A stretch of 64,000 nucleotides of DNA from Paludibacteraceae bacterium (GCA_017559505.1 JAFYSF010000007.1:124001-188000); one strand, 5' to 3'; counted from the stretch's first letter, positions 7,835 through 17,676 are shown. A program made the numbers and translations. Notes: a model not told the origin generated them from the letters alone.

Positions 7835-8740
7835 TTATCTATGCAATAATTCCACCAACCACTGTGGTCGGCAACGAGAAATCAAAGCGTATGGCTGTTC
7901 CTGCGCTCCAAATCCACGATAGAAACGTGCTACTCCATCAATCATCGACCCCTCACAATCGAACATAAGCCCCTGCTGACAACAAACATTCTCAAGTATA
8001 TAATCCACAAGCATAAACATTGCGCTCTTCTCCTTGCCCTCTTTGTTCGACACAGGAATCAAATAAATAAATCTCTCACGAGTTTTAATCCCAAACAATG
8101 CAGCTATAAGCAGACTACCACTATAAACGCCTAATAGATAAGGCTCGCATTGCTGGCTGGAATTAAAAAACACAGCCTCTACAAGTGGCTGAATCGTAGC
8201 ATGCAAATCCTGACGCATATCACTATTTTCGCTCTTCCACAATGCAACAAATTCTTCCAACCGAATCTCTTCTATTCGTAGTCCTAATTTTTGTGCTTTT
8301 GAGATATTTCTTTTTGCGTTGTAGCTGTAATTCTTGCGAATAGCATATACATCTTTGCTGTGAGGTACAATCAAATTTCTTTTACTCTTCACATGCCCAC
8401 AAGCTACACTATAATTGAGATAATTAACATTGAAATCAAACATCAAATATGGTATGCGATGATAAAACCGATTGAACACCTTCTCCGTAATCTCTTGCGC
8501 TGAATATACGCCCAACTGTTGCACCCATATAGGATGAATAAGATAACTCACAAAACGCTTCTTCTTCAAAGGCAACGGCATAACATATTCATAATCCTCA
8601 GTCACCAATGCCTCCCACATCGGACAAACCACATCAAGATACCACGAATATGCATACGGCAAATCACACAACGACCGAGCTATCGTTGCATCCCACCGCA
8701 AGCGGTCAATTTCGTTATGTCGCAAATGTTGAATTTTCAT
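7835..8740 (-). CDS. FemAB/GNAT-fold acyltransferase-like protein
   Basis: 301 residues. The middle segment YSYNAKRNISKAQKLGLRIE and the late segment FDCEGSMIDGVARFYRGFGA resemble the second half of FemAB-like (double GNAT fold) proteins of Bacteroidota, which transfer amino acids or acyl groups. No membrane segment or signal peptide. The substrate is unknown. It is followed by MntP on the same strand but separated by a heptad-like repeat, so joint transcription is uncertain. Confidence 0.6.
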   Translation of the reverse strand: MKIQHLRHNEIDRLRWDATIARSLCDLPYAYSWYLDVVCPMWEALVTEDYEYVMPLPLKKKRFVSYLIHPIWVQQLGVYSAQEITEKVFNRFYHRIPYLMFDFNVNYLNYSVACGHVKSKRNLIVPHSKDVYAIRKNYSYNAKRNISKAQKLGLRIEEIRLEEFVALWKSENSDMRQDLHATIQPLVEAVFFNSSQQCEPYLLGVYSGSLLIAALFGIKTRERFIYLIPVSNKEGKEKSAMFMLVDYILENVCCQQGLMFDCEGSMIDGVARFYRGFGAQEQPYALISRCRPQWLVELLHR

Positions 8741-8741
8741 A

Positions 8742-8776
8742 AAATAGTCTGTCGACCATAGACTGTTGACTGTTAT
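8742..8776. repeat. Short heptad tract, tagactg/ttgactg units
   Basis: Units of the gtcaaca/gactgta family in a 7-nt rhythm fill the 32-bp gap between the FemAB-like gene and mntP and touch the mntP stop codon. Confidence 0.6.
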
Positions 8777-9348
8777 AAAAACATATGTTCAATAAATATT
8801 TTCAAACCTATCCCTACAAGTATCAACCCACCAATAGCTTCAACATTGAACTTTATGCGTTTACCAAACGTAACTCCAAGCACACAACCCACCATTGTAA
8901 ATAAAAAACTAACCAAAGCGATAACTCCTGAAGCCGAAAACATTAAATTGCCATAAGGCACAAAAATAAGTCCCGTAGCAAGTGCATCAATACTTGTTGC
9001 TACTGCCAATATAGTAACCATACGGAGTGAACCATAAGGCGATTTTGCATCACACATCTCCTCTTCTTCGTCATCTCCCGCAAAACTTTCATATATCATC
9101 TTACCACCAAGATAACCCAATATACCAAGTGCCAACCAATGATCTACTGCACAAATATATTTAGCCAGGCCGATGCCTACACCCCACCCGATAAGTGGCA
9201 TAGCTCCCTGAAAAAGACCAAAAAACAATGCCATACGCACGATTTTAGGCCAATTATAGCGACCATAACAAATACTGCTTGCAATAGACACAGCAAAGCA
9301 ATCCATCGCAAGACCGATGGCAATTAAAATTATTTCGATTAGTGACAT
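8773..9348 (-). CDS. mntP: Manganese efflux pump MntP
   Basis: Exports Mn2+ from the cytoplasm. The 191-residue product has six hydrophobic segments and the two family motifs, GLAMDCFAVSIASS (residues about 12-25) and ATSIDALATGL (about 115-125), whose aspartates are needed for transport. A short acidic loop GDDEEEEMCD separates the two halves. Length is normal. No yybP-ykoY riboswitch was recognised upstream; instead the 5' side is occupied by the composite repeat at 9373-9655. Confidence 0.92.
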   Translation of the reverse strand: MSLIEIILIAIGLAMDCFAVSIASSICYGRYNWPKIVRMALFFGLFQGAMPLIGWGVGIGLAKYICAVDHWLALGILGYLGGKMIYESFAGDDEEEEMCDAKSPYGSLRMVTILAVATSIDALATGLIFVPYGNLMFSASGVIALVSFLFTMVGCVLGVTFGKRIKFNVEAIGGLILVGIGLKIFIEHMFL

Positions 9349-9372
9349 AGAGATATAAGTACAGATAAGGTT

Positions 9373-9655
9373 ATAGTATATTTATCCTATATTTATAGTA
9401 TATTTATCCTATATTTATAGTATGTTATAGATAAGGAGAAGTAAGGTTCTTCGTCAAGTTAGTTGAATGCTTTTTCAGTTCGCCCCCGATGGGGACGAGA
9501 GGGGAAGATGGTTATCTGTCCGCAGGTTCCCTCCCGTTGGTCGGTCACACAGCGGTTATTTATAATTTGCCCTCTCCGAGGACATTATATACCAATTTTA
9601 AGTAATATTTTCAACTAAGTTGAAGATGAACCATAGATAAGGAACAGTAAGGGTG
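9373..9655. repeat. MITE-like composite element, copy 1
   Basis: Three layers are seen. First, AT-rich repeats of tatagtatatttatcc type (9373-9430). Second, an inverted pair of 23 bp (9445-9467 and 9610-9632, three mismatches) with arms like ggttcttcgtcaagttag. Third, direct repeats of 18 bp just outside the arms (9427-9444 and 9633-9650, two mismatches). The interior has GC-rich words (cccccgatggggacgag). The same architecture recurs at 23690-23978. No ORF inside. It fills the gap between mntP and the DUF3109 gene. Confidence 0.75.
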
Positions 9656-9666
9656 AATTTGTAGGA

Positions 9667-10254
9667 TTATAAATTTTGGAATGTTTTTTCGTAATCTTCA
9701 GCCGCTTTGCAGAGTTCTTTATACCAATCTTCTCCAAACTTGCGTATAAGTGGCTCTTTCAAGAACTTATATACAGGCAATTTAAGTTTTGCACCCAATT
9801 TCTCAGCACAATCACACACTTGCCAACGATGATAGTTGACGGCTGTAAAATCGCTATATTTTGTCAATCTCACAGGATAAAGATGACATGAAATTGGCTT
9901 ATAAAACGAAGATTTACCCTCACGATAAGCCTTTTCGAGTGCACATTTGCAACATCCGTCTTCTGGGTCTGTATATGTAAATACACATTCTCGCCCATTA
10001 ACAATCGATGTTACAAGGTCGCCATCTTCATCGCGATATGCCACACCTTGCTTGTTTATCACCTCTTTGCAAGCATCCGAAAGCTCATCCCACACGATAG
10101 GCAAAGCCTTTTCCAACTCGGCTAACTCACTCTCTTCCAATGGAGCACCTGCATCACCTTCGATACAACACTCTCCCTTGCAAACACCTAAATCGCAACA
10201 AAAACGTTGCTCAAACAATTCAAAACTTACTACAGTATTTCCTATTTCTACCAC
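9667..10254 (-). CDS. DUF3109 family cysteine-rich protein
   Basis: 195-residue soluble protein with a YkgJ-like set of cysteines: CCDLGVCKGECC (residues about 19-30), CVFTYTDPEDGCCKCALE (about 89-106), SCHLYPVR and QVCDC. Such clusters bind zinc or iron-sulfur, but the function of the family is not known. It is divergent from the COG2509 flavoprotein gene; both promoters are embedded in heptad repeats. Confidence 0.85.
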   Translation of the reverse strand: MVEIGNTVVSFELFEQRFCCDLGVCKGECCIEGDAGAPLEESELAELEKALPIVWDELSDACKEVINKQGVAYRDEDGDLVTSIVNGRECVFTYTDPEDGCCKCALEKAYREGKSSFYKPISCHLYPVRLTKYSDFTAVNYHRWQVCDCAEKLGAKLKLPVYKFLKEPLIRKFGEDWYKELCKAAEDYEKTFQNL

Positions 10255-10262
10255 GTTATTAC

Positions 10263-10361
10263 AATTAAAAATTAATAATTAATAATTAAAAACTATACGT
10301 ACATTTCATAATTTGCAAAGTTAGCAAAAAAATCTCAACTCTCAACTCTCAACTCTCAACT
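10263..10361. repeat. Heptad tracts in a divergent promoter region
   Basis: attaata-type units at 10263-10288 and five ctcaact units at 10330-10361. The second tract overlaps the -33 regions of the divergent promoters; each unit read on the minus strand supplies a TTG. Confidence 0.75.
10316..10345 (-). promoter_or_regulatory. Promoter of the DUF3109 gene
   Basis: On the minus strand TAACTTTG (10323-10316) with a TTG 19 nt upstream at 10345-10343, inside the ctcaact tract. Confidence 0.6.
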
Positions 10362-10369
10362 TTTTTTAC

Positions 10370-10377
10370 TATCTTTG
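10370..10377 (+). promoter_or_regulatory. -7 box of the COG2509 gene promoter
   Basis: TATCTTTG 20 bp before the ATG. No TTG at the expected -33 place on this strand; the site is inside the heptad tract. Confidence 0.6.
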
Positions 10378-10396
10378 CAGTTAAATTAGAAGAATT

Positions 10397-11959
10397 ATGC
10401 ACGAATTACAATTATCATTGAGTCCCAAAGAGGCTGCAGTACCTGAAATACTAAAAGGTATTGTTGCTAAAAAATTGAATATCAAAGATTCCTCAATAAA
10501 TCATATCCAAGTAGTCAAAAAATCTATCGACTCACGAGGCAAATTCCCTATCGTACTACTCAAAGTGCGCGCTTTTGTTGGCGACAAACCACAATATACA
10601 TACGAAAACGTATTCAAATACGAAAACGTATCAAACAAACGCGAAGTGATAGTCGTAGGCTCTGGTCCTGCTGGGTTATTTGCTGCTTTGCGCCTCATCG
10701 AATGTGGACTTAAACCAATTGTATTAGAGCGTGGTAAAGAGGTGTTAGACCGCAAAAAAGACATTGCACAACTCAACCGCAATGTTGCTCTCAATGTCGA
10801 AAGTAACTATTGTTTTGGCGAAGGTGGTGCAGGTACATTCTCTGACGGAAAACTCTACACTCGCTCAAAAAAACGTGGCAATACACAACGCATATTCGAA
10901 ATATTCCACTACCACGGTGCGCAGGACGAAATTCTCTACGAAGCTCATCCTCATATTGGCACCGACCGCTTACCTCAGGTAATAAAAAACATACGCCAAC
11001 GTATAATCAACTGTGGTGGCGAAATTCACTTCAATTGCTGTGTGAATGAATTCATCGTAGAGTTCGACCACATAAAAGGCGTGCGTTGCTCAAATGGCAA
11101 CACCTATATGGCTGACAATGTGATATTAGCCACTGGGCATTCGGCTCGCGACATATATCACCTACTCCATCGTCAAGGCATACGCATCGAGGCTAAAGGT
11201 TTCGCTATGGGCGTGCGTGCCGAGCACCCACAAGCCCTCATCGACAGCATCCAATATCACTGCCGCGAACGTAATCAATATCTCCCTGCTGCATCTTACG
11301 GACTTGTCAATCAAATAGATGGTCGTGGAGTGTACTCTTTCTGTATGTGCCCGGGTGGACATATCGTGCCATCAGCAACCGAAGAAAAACAAATAGTCGT
11401 GAATGGTATGAGTGCCTCACACCGCAACTCCCCATTTGCCAATTCGGGCATCGTTGTCGAACTTCGCCCTGAAGACCTCACAGAATATGCTCAATATGGC
11501 GAACTTTGCGGACTTAGATTCCAAGAAGACCTCGAACGACTTGCATTTAACAACAACGGAGGCGGACTACAAACTGCACCAGCTCAACGTCTTGCCGACT
11601 TTGTCAAAGGCAAACTATCCAACAGTCTACCCGATTGTTCATACCTTCCTGGCATAATATCTTCTCCACTACACTTCTGGCTACCAGAACGTATCGGACA
11701 TCGTCTGCGCGAAGGATTCAAAGCCTTCGACCGCAAAATGCACGGCTATCTAACCAACGAAGCCGTAGTCGTGGGCGTAGAAAGTCGCTCATCATCTCCT
11801 ATTCGCATACCTCGCAACATCGACACATACGAACACCCTCAAATCAGCGGACTATATCCTGCTGGCGAAGGCTCTGGCTATGCTGGAGGCATCACCTCAA
11901 GCGCAATGGACGGAGAAAACTGTGCCGAAGCAATTGCAAAAAAATTAGGAGTTTTATAA
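10397..11959 (+). CDS. FAD-dependent dehydrogenase, COG2509 type
   Basis: 520 residues. N-terminal domain of about 80 residues, then the dinucleotide-binding motif VIVVGSGPAGLFAALRLIE followed by an acidic strand end (VLERG). GEGGAGTFSDGKL and a late FAD-binding segment GLYPAGEGSGYAGGITSSAM are typical of this uncharacterised NAD(P)/FAD oxidoreductase family. Cytosolic, no signal peptide. The substrate is unknown. It is followed at 36 bp by comF and then by an acyltransferase gene. Confidence 0.88.
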   Translation: MHELQLSLSPKEAAVPEILKGIVAKKLNIKDSSINHIQVVKKSIDSRGKFPIVLLKVRAFVGDKPQYTYENVFKYENVSNKREVIVVGSGPAGLFAALRLIECGLKPIVLERGKEVLDRKKDIAQLNRNVALNVESNYCFGEGGAGTFSDGKLYTRSKKRGNTQRIFEIFHYHGAQDEILYEAHPHIGTDRLPQVIKNIRQRIINCGGEIHFNCCVNEFIVEFDHIKGVRCSNGNTYMADNVILATGHSARDIYHLLHRQGIRIEAKGFAMGVRAEHPQALIDSIQYHCRERNQYLPAASYGLVNQIDGRGVYSFCMCPGGHIVPSATEEKQIVVNGMSASHRNSPFANSGIVVELRPEDLTEYAQYGELCGLRFQEDLERLAFNNNGGGLQTAPAQRLADFVKGKLSNSLPDCSYLPGIISSPLHFWLPERIGHRLREGFKAFDRKMHGYLTNEAVVVGVESRSSSPIRIPRNIDTYEHPQISGLYPAGEGSGYAGGITSSAMDGENCAEAIAKKLGVL

Positions 11960-11995
11960 ATCCCCCGCAACTCTTGTCTTCATGTCTAAAAAATA

Positions 11996-12706
11996 ATGTT
12001 CAATAAGTTACTAAAATACATAAAATCAGTACTCATTGACCCTCATTGCTTAGCTTGTGGCGCAGCACTGGAAATAGACGAAAAGGTCATTTGCAACCAA
12101 TGCAAACACACCACTATTGCCGACCTATTCGCATCGCCAATGCTCAAACACAAAGACAACATCGTGGAACAACGACTAATGGGACTTGCTCTATTCGAAA
12201 CCGCAGCATCCTTAATGCCTTTCGAACAAAACACCCTCAGTCAACAACTCATTCACGACCTCAAATACAATAATTATAAAGCAATTGGCTCACTACTTGG
12301 CGAAGCAATAGCCACACAAATAAAACAAAGCAAAAAATACACACAAATAGACTACATCGTACCACTACCTCTACATCCCAAACGCATTGCTCAACGAGGT
12401 TATAACCAATCCGAGCTAATTGCAGCAGAAGTATCACGACAGCTAAACATACCTCTCCAAACAACCAATCTCTACCGCACAAGAAATAACGAATCACAGA
12501 CACAAAAAAACGCTGAAGAACGCAAGAAAAACGTAGAAGGCCTATTCGCACAGCATAATCCTACCCTATTCGAAAACAAAACAATCCTACTAATAGATGA
12601 TGTACTAACCACAGGATCAACCATCATCTCGTGTTGCAAAGCACTAAATACCTCACCAAACATAAAAATCCACATCTACACCGCATCCGTTGCAGATGTA
12701 ATATAA
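11996..12706 (+). CDS. comF: ComF family phosphoribosyltransferase-like protein
   Basis: 236 residues. An N-terminal zinc ribbon (CLACGAALEIDEKVICNQCK) precedes a PRTase fold with PLPLHPKRIAQRGYNQSELIA and the PRPP-binding motif ILLIDDVLTTGST. Relatives of ComF assist DNA uptake in competent bacteria; in Bacteroidota the role is not proven. Length is normal. Confidence 0.92.
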   Translation: MFNKLLKYIKSVLIDPHCLACGAALEIDEKVICNQCKHTTIADLFASPMLKHKDNIVEQRLMGLALFETAASLMPFEQNTLSQQLIHDLKYNNYKAIGSLLGEAIATQIKQSKKYTQIDYIVPLPLHPKRIAQRGYNQSELIAAEVSRQLNIPLQTTNLYRTRNNESQTQKNAEERKKNVEGLFAQHNPTLFENKTILLIDDVLTTGSTIISCCKALNTSPNIKIHIYTASVADVI

Positions 12707-12743
12707 ACAACACAACCTCCGTAAAAAACATAAGTGAAAAAAT

Positions 12744-13286
12744 ATGAAAAAAAATTGTGCTTACAAACTACTAGAACACAATGGTTGGACAATCAACCTC
12801 ATCCAAGAACTACCTAAGAAATGCGTAATCTGCGTCGCACCTCACACATCCAATTGGGACTTTATTTTAGGCATATTAGTCAAATTCGCACTCAACATCA
12901 AAGCCAACTTCTTCATAAAAAAAGAGTGGTTTTTCTTCCCAATGGGCTACCTCATGCGCGCACTCGGTGGCATTGCCATACAACGCGACAAAAAACTCCG
13001 TATGACCGATGCTATGGCTGCCGAATTTGCTCGCCACGACTCACTCTGCATAGCCATCACACCCGAAGGCACACGCAGCTACAACCCTGATTGGAAAAAA
13101 GGTTTCTATTTTATAGCCGAAAAAGCAGGTGTCCCAATCGTATTTGCAGCATTAGATTTCAAAGAAAAAGTGATAAAACTCGGCGAACAATTCACTCCAA
13201 CAGGCGATATCGAGGCAGATATGACACAAATCAAAGCCTATTACAAAGGCATTACAGCCAAAATTCCTAAAAACTTTGCAATCTAA
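12744..13286 (+). CDS. 1-acyl-glycerol-3-phosphate acyltransferase-like protein
   Basis: 180 residues of the PlsC family. Motif I is APHTSNWDF (the H(X4)D box in the form HTSNWD) and motif III is TPEGTRS. Members acylate lysophospholipids; this short subgroup without a long membrane anchor is common in Bacteroidota. It is the last gene before tRNA-Phe and is probably cotranscribed with comF (37-bp gap). Confidence 0.88.
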   Translation: MKKNCAYKLLEHNGWTINLIQELPKKCVICVAPHTSNWDFILGILVKFALNIKANFFIKKEWFFFPMGYLMRALGGIAIQRDKKLRMTDAMAAEFARHDSLCIAITPEGTRSYNPDWKKGFYFIAEKAGVPIVFAALDFKEKVIKLGEQFTPTGDIEADMTQIKAYYKGITAKIPKNFAI

Positions 13287-13339
13287 AACACTGAAACACA
13301 ACACAAAATAAATTACAAGTAAAAAACATCTCAAAATAT

Positions 13340-13370
13340 TTGGTTATATCAAATATTTATCGTAACTTTG
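13340..13370 (+). promoter_or_regulatory. Promoter of tRNA-Phe
   Basis: TTG at 13340-13342, 20-nt spacer, TAACTTTG at 13363-13370, about 50 bp before the tRNA. Confidence 0.8.
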
Positions 13371-13421
13371 CACTCGCAAAAGTGAGGGAAACATCAGCTC
13401 TCCACTTTCAACCTAAAAGTT

Positions 13422-13494
13422 GGTGCCATAGCTCAGTTGGTAGAGCAAAGGACTGAAAATCCTTGTGTCCCCGGTTCGATTCCTGGTGGCACCA
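13422..13494 (+). tRNA. tRNA-Phe (anticodon GAA)
   Basis: Full cloverleaf of 73 nt: acceptor ggtgcca/tggcacc, D arm gctcagttggtagagc, anticodon arm around ctgaaaa, and TPsiC ggttcgattcc. CCA is not encoded. Confidence 0.97.
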
Positions 13495-13497
13495 CTA

Positions 13498-13530
13498 AAA
13501 ATCCTAATTTTCATCGAAAATTAGGATTTT
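13498..13530 (+). terminator. Terminator after tRNA-Phe
   Basis: Perfect 15-bp arms aaaatcctaattttc / gaaaattaggatttt with a 3-nt loop and a T run. Confidence 0.88.
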
Positions 13531-13608
13531 TTGTTATCCCAACAAACCAACATAAGTTCAATATAAAAATCCCTGTAATTTCTAAAAACCACATCAATTT
13601 TCAGGGCA

Positions 13609-13788
13609 CACATACCCACTCCCAACGTGCATTCCCCTTCCCTACCTCCAAGCAAGGTGCAAGCAAACTGTAAGCAAGAAGACTGTCATTTTAACAAAAA
13701 CAAAAGAAATTTATTCCTTTTGCCGAATATCAGACTGTTCGCGACCAAAAGGAAGTAAACAGTCAAACAACACTCACAGCGTGTATTC
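13609..13788 (-). repeat. Family B dispersed repeat, copy 1
   Basis: Read on the minus strand it starts gaatacacgctgtgagtg and includes tttgactgtttacttccttt, atgacagtcttcttgctt and caccttgcttggaggtaggg. The same words in the same order occur at 27402-27588; a shorter copy is at 56813-56927. It fills most of the non-coding stretch 13531-13893, where no gene is seen. Confidence 0.75.
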
Positions 13789-13893
13789 ATACCCACAAAT
13801 TCAACAAATCCCCCCTAATAAAACCACAAATACACAGACATTAGAAGTTCACAAAAATCTCAAACTACAAAAACTCAAACCATATTAAAAACA

Positions 13894-13930
13894 AAAAGGG
13901 CAAACCATAACGGTTTACCCTTTTTATATA
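13894..13930 (-). terminator. Terminator of the fumarate reductase operon
   Basis: Arms aaaagggcaaacc / ggtttaccctttt (one G-U), 20 bp beyond the frdB stop codon on the minus strand. Confidence 0.8.
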
Positions 13931-13943
13931 GGAAACTAAATTA

Positions 13944-14699
13944 TTAGTCACCAAGTTTTGCGCAGATAAATTCGCGGTTAAGGCGAGCAATATGAGCAAG
14001 CGATACTGATTTAGGACATTCAGCAGCACAAGCACCTGTATTTGTACAGTTACCAAAACCGAGTTCATCCATTTTGCCCAACATAGCTTTAGCACGACGA
14101 GCAGCTTCAACTTTACCTTGTGGAAGAAGAGCCAATTGGCTAACTTTAGCAGCTACGAAAAGCATAGCAGAACCATTTTTACATGCAGCAGCACAAGCAC
14201 CACAACCGATACAAGATGCAGCATCCATAGCTTCGTCAGCAGCAACTTTGCTGATTGGAATTGCATTAGCATCAGGCACACCACCTGTATTAACTGACAC
14301 ATAACCACCTGCTTGCATGATTTTATCATAAGCACGACGGTCAACTACCAAGTCTTTAATCACAGGGAATGCGTGTGAACGCCATGGCTCAACAGTAATA
14401 GTTTCACCATCTTTGAATTTACGCATGTGAAGTTGGCAAGTTGTTACAGCCGAGTCAGGTCCGTGTGGGTGACCATTGATATAGAGAGAACACATACCAC
14501 AAATACCTTCACGACAGTCGTGGTCAAATGCGATAGGTTCTTGACGATTAGCAACAAGTTGTTCATTGAGTACATCAAGCATTTCAAGGAACGAACTATC
14601 TGTTGAAATATTTTTCAAATCGTATGTTACAAAAGCACCTTTGGCTTTTGGTCCGGCTTGACGCCAAACTTTTACTTTAATATTAATTGTCTTTTCCAT
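13944..14699 (-). CDS. frdB: Fumarate reductase/succinate dehydrogenase iron-sulfur subunit
   Basis: 251-residue electron-transfer subunit between the flavoprotein and cytochrome b. The [2Fe-2S] ligands are in [13 protein letters not shown] with a fourth cysteine in VTTCQLH; the C-terminal ferredoxin domain has [14 protein letters not shown] and [14 protein letters not shown]. In Bacteroidales the complex is generally assigned to fumarate reduction in anaerobic energy metabolism; the sequence alone does not decide the direction. It is the last gene of the three-gene operon, 6 bp after frdA. Confidence 0.95.
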   Translation of the reverse strand: MEKTINIKVKVWRQAGPKAKGAFVTYDLKNISTDSSFLEMLDVLNEQLVANRQEPIAFDHDCREGICGMCSLYINGHPHGPDSAVTTCQLHMRKFKDGETITVEPWRSHAFPVIKDLVVDRRAYDKIMQAGGYVSVNTGGVPDANAIPISKVAADEAMDAASCIGCGACAAACKNGSAMLFVAAKVSQLALLPQGKVEAARRAKAMLGKMDELGFGNCTNTGACAAECPKSVSLAHIARLNREFICAKLGD

Positions 14700-14705
14700 A
14701 CGTTA

Positions 14706-16676
14706 TTAAGCTTTATAGTTACGAGTTTGACGTACTACGAATTCATAATCGAGAGGTTCTTTATACATCTTAGGTTCTTTACCTTCACCTTGGAATTCCC
14801 AGCAAGAAACATAAGAGAATTTATCATCTTGACGGAGAGCTTCACCTTCTGGAGTTTGGAACTCTTCACGGAAGTGACCACCACAAGATTCTTCACGGTT
14901 GAGAGCGTCGCGAGCCATAAGTTCGCCAATTTCGATAAAGTCAGCAAGACGAAGAGCTTTTTCAAGTTCAACGTTGAAATCGTTTTTGTTACCTGGGATA
15001 AATACATCAGACCAGAATACTTTACGAATTTCTTGGATACGAGCAAGACCAGTTTTCAAACCTTCAGCTGTACGACCCATACCTACGAAATCCCACATAA
15101 CGAGACCAAGTTCGCGGTGGATGCTATCCACTGAGCGTTTACCTTGAATCTTCATCAAGCGGTCAATTTTGTCATTGATTTCTTTTTCTGCAGCAACAAA
15201 CTCAGGAGCGTCAGTTGAGAAACGTGGCACTTGAATTTGGTCAGAAAGATAGTTTTGAATTGTGTAAGGCAATACGAAGTAACCATCAGCCAAACCTTGC
15301 ATCAATGCAGAAGCACCAAGACGGTTAGCACCGTGGTCAGAGAAGTTAGCCTCACCAATAGCAAAGAGACCAGGGATAGAAGTTTGCAATTCATAGTCAA
15401 CCCAGATACCACCCATAGTGTAGTGGATAGCAGGGAAGATCATCATTGGAGTTTCGTATGGATTATCATCAACGATTTTTTCATACATTTGGAAGAGGTT
15501 ACCATAACGAGCTTCAACAGCATCACGACCAAGACGTTCGATAGCATATTTGAAGTCAAGATATACAGCAAGACCTGTAGGGTTAACACCGAAACCAGCA
15601 TCGCAACGTTCTTTAGCAGCACGAGAAGCTACGTCACGAGGTACGAGGTTACCGAATGCAGGGTAACGACGTTCCAAGTAGAAGTCGCGGTCTTCATCAG
15701 GAATTTCAGTTGGTTTCTTTTTACCAGCGCGGATAGCCTCAGCATCCTCTTTTTTCTTAGGAACCCAGATACGACCATCGTTACGGAGAGACTCAGACAT
15801 AAGAGTCAATTTAGATTGGAATGTACCGTGTACAGGAATACAAGTAGGGTGGATTTGAGCGAAGCAAGGGTTAGCAAACCAAGCACCTTTTTTGTAGCAT
15901 TGGAGAGCAGCTGAACCGTTAGATGCCATCGCGTTAGTAGAAAGGAAGAATGCATTACCATAACCACCAGTACCGATAACTACAGCGTGAGCTGCAAAAC
16001 GTTCAACAGCACCAGTTACAAGGTTACGAGCAATAATACCACGAGCACGACCATCGATAATAACAACGTCGAGCATTTCGTAGCGAGTATAAAGTTTAAC
16101 AGAGCCTTTTTGTACTTGACGGCTAAGAGCAGAATAAGCACCGAGAAGCAATTGTTGGCCTGTTTGACCTTTAGCATAGAAAGTACGAGACACTTGAGCA
16201 CCACCGAAAGAACGGTTGTCAAGCAAACCACCATATTCGCGAGCAAAAGGAACACCTTGAGCTACACATTGGTCGATGATAGCATTCGATACTTCAGCAA
16301 GACGATAAACGTTAGCCTCACGAGCACGATAGTCACCACCTTTAATAGTATCATAGAAAAGACGATAAACAGAGTCACCATCGTTTTGATAGTTTTTAGC
16401 AGCATTCACACCACCTTGTGCAGCAATAGAGTGAGCACGACGTGGAGAGTCTTGGATACAGAAGTTAAGCACATTAAAGCCCATTTCGCCAAGAGAAGCT
16501 GCAGCAGAAGCACCTGCAAGACCTGTACCAACAACGATTACATCAAGACGACGTTTGTTGGCAGGGTTCACCAATTTTTGGTGAGCTTTATAGTTAGTCC
16601 ATTTTTCAGCCAAAGGACCTTCTGGAATCTTAGCAGTGATAATATCACCATTAAGCAATTCTTCGATTTTAGCCAT
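14706..16676 (-). CDS. frdA: Fumarate reductase/succinate dehydrogenase flavoprotein subunit
   Basis: 656-residue catalytic subunit with covalently bound FAD. Seen: the Rossmann motif [21 protein letters not shown], the FAD attachment region with [15 protein letters not shown], and the active-site region with [20 protein letters not shown]. Length fits the B-type complexes that pair with a single five-helix cytochrome b. Codons favour the highly expressed set. Upstream at 106 bp lies the cytochrome gene. Confidence 0.96.
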   Translation of the reverse strand: MAKIEELLNGDIITAKIPEGPLAEKWTNYKAHQKLVNPANKRRLDVIVVGTGLAGASAAASLGEMGFNVLNFCIQDSPRRAHSIAAQGGVNAAKNYQNDGDSVYRLFYDTIKGGDYRAREANVYRLAEVSNAIIDQCVAQGVPFAREYGGLLDNRSFGGAQVSRTFYAKGQTGQQLLLGAYSALSRQVQKGSVKLYTRYEMLDVVIIDGRARGIIARNLVTGAVERFAAHAVVIGTGGYGNAFFLSTNAMASNGSAALQCYKKGAWFANPCFAQIHPTCIPVHGTFQSKLTLMSESLRNDGRIWVPKKKEDAEAIRAGKKKPTEIPDEDRDFYLERRYPAFGNLVPRDVASRAAKERCDAGFGVNPTGLAVYLDFKYAIERLGRDAVEARYGNLFQMYEKIVDDNPYETPMMIFPAIHYTMGGIWVDYELQTSIPGLFAIGEANFSDHGANRLGASALMQGLADGYFVLPYTIQNYLSDQIQVPRFSTDAPEFVAAEKEINDKIDRLMKIQGKRSVDSIHRELGLVMWDFVGMGRTAEGLKTGLARIQEIRKVFWSDVFIPGNKNDFNVELEKALRLADFIEIGELMARDALNREESCGGHFREEFQTPEGEALRQDDKFSYVSCWEFQGEGKEPKMYKEPLDYEFVVRQTRNYKA

Positions 16677-16687
16677 AATTTTTTCTT

Positions 16688-16719
16688 AATGAGGAATGAG
16701 AAGTGAGGAGTGAGGAATT
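16688..16719. repeat. Short heptad tract, gaggaat/gagtgag units
   Basis: Units related to the 5464-5521 tract lie between the cytochrome b gene and frdA, within the presumed operon mRNA. Confidence 0.65.
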
Positions 16720-16782
16720 AAAAGCCACTACCCTACAACCCTCTCATCTTATTTTATTACTATTTTATTTTCTCAAAAAATA

Positions 16783-17607
16783 TTATTCTGCAACTACTGC
16801 AACTGTATCAACAACAGCTTCTACTACTGTTTGAACTGTATCAACAACAGGAGCTACAGCTTCAGCGCAAGTATGAGCATGAGCTGCACAACATTCAGCA
16901 GTACAGCAGAAACTTGCAGCGAAATAGAATACTACTACAACAGCAAACATAGCTACAACAAGAGTTGCTACTACGTTAGAGATGCATTTAACGCGTGGCA
17001 TCCAAGTGTTATTGTTCCAACCCATAGTGTGAAGAGCAGACCATACACCGTGAGTCAAGTGGAACCAAAGACCACCTAACCATACAAGGTAAAGAACTAC
17101 ATAAACAGGATTAGCAAAAGTGTTTTTGATAATCAACACACCATTTGTTGCATTTTCAAGAGCATTATGGCAAACATCTGCGCCAAGCATGTGTTGCAAT
17201 TCTACTAATTGCATTTTTGCCCAGAAATTGCAAAGGTGAAGGCCGATACCAAGAACAACTACAATGCCAAGAGCAAGCATGTTTTTAGAAGCCCACTCAA
17301 CGTCTTTTTGACGACCAGACATTGCATAACGTTCTGTACCACGAGCACGATAGTTTTGTACTGTGATGATGAATGCATACACAATGTGTACAACTACTAG
17401 GAATGCCAAACCTACAGTAGCAATCAAAGCATACCAGTTTGCACCCAAAAATTCGCAAATAGCGTTGTAATACTCAACACCGAACATTGCATCTGTAATA
17501 GAGAAAATGTTCATTGTAGCGTGAAATAAAAGGAACAACACCAAGGCTGCACCAGTAACGCTCATTACAACTTTTCTTCCGATAGAAGAACTTGATAACC
17601 AAGTCAT
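16783..17607 (-). CDS. frdC: Fumarate reductase/succinate dehydrogenase cytochrome b subunit with Cys/His-rich tail
   Basis: Membrane anchor and quinone-reacting subunit. Start chosen at 17607 (MTWLSSSSIGRKVVMS), the usual N-terminus of the family; the frame runs further upstream to 17679 but would overlap the promoter. 274 residues with five hydrophobic segments and several membrane histidines (FHATMN, VVHIVY, GLHLCNF, WFHLTHGVW). After the fifth helix, near residue 232, there is a tail of about 43 residues beginning SFCCTAECCAAHAHTC and ending in a Val/Ala/Asp run, making the protein longer than usual (about 230). The tail resembles a small metal-binding peptide; its role is unknown. Confidence 0.92.
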   Translation of the reverse strand: MTWLSSSSIGRKVVMSVTGAALVLFLLFHATMNIFSITDAMFGVEYYNAICEFLGANWYALIATVGLAFLVVVHIVYAFIITVQNYRARGTERYAMSGRQKDVEWASKNMLALGIVVVLGIGLHLCNFWAKMQLVELQHMLGADVCHNALENATNGVLIIKNTFANPVYVVLYLVWLGGLWFHLTHGVWSALHTMGWNNNTWMPRVKCISNVVATLVVAMFAVVVVFYFAASFCCTAECCAAHAHTCAEAVAPVVDTVQTVVEAVVDTVAVVAE

Positions 17608-17676
17608 AGAGATTAAAATTTTTAAGGTTAGTAAATATAAATTAATTATAGAAATGTGCCATAGACATAAGTTGCG

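Noticed and set aside
7741..7968. 75-codon plus-strand frame after the gene at 7368
   Set aside because: It runs through a strong bidirectional terminator and into the antisense of the FemAB-like gene.
13437..13673. 78-codon frame
   Set aside because: It begins inside tRNA-Phe and continues through its terminator and repeat family B.
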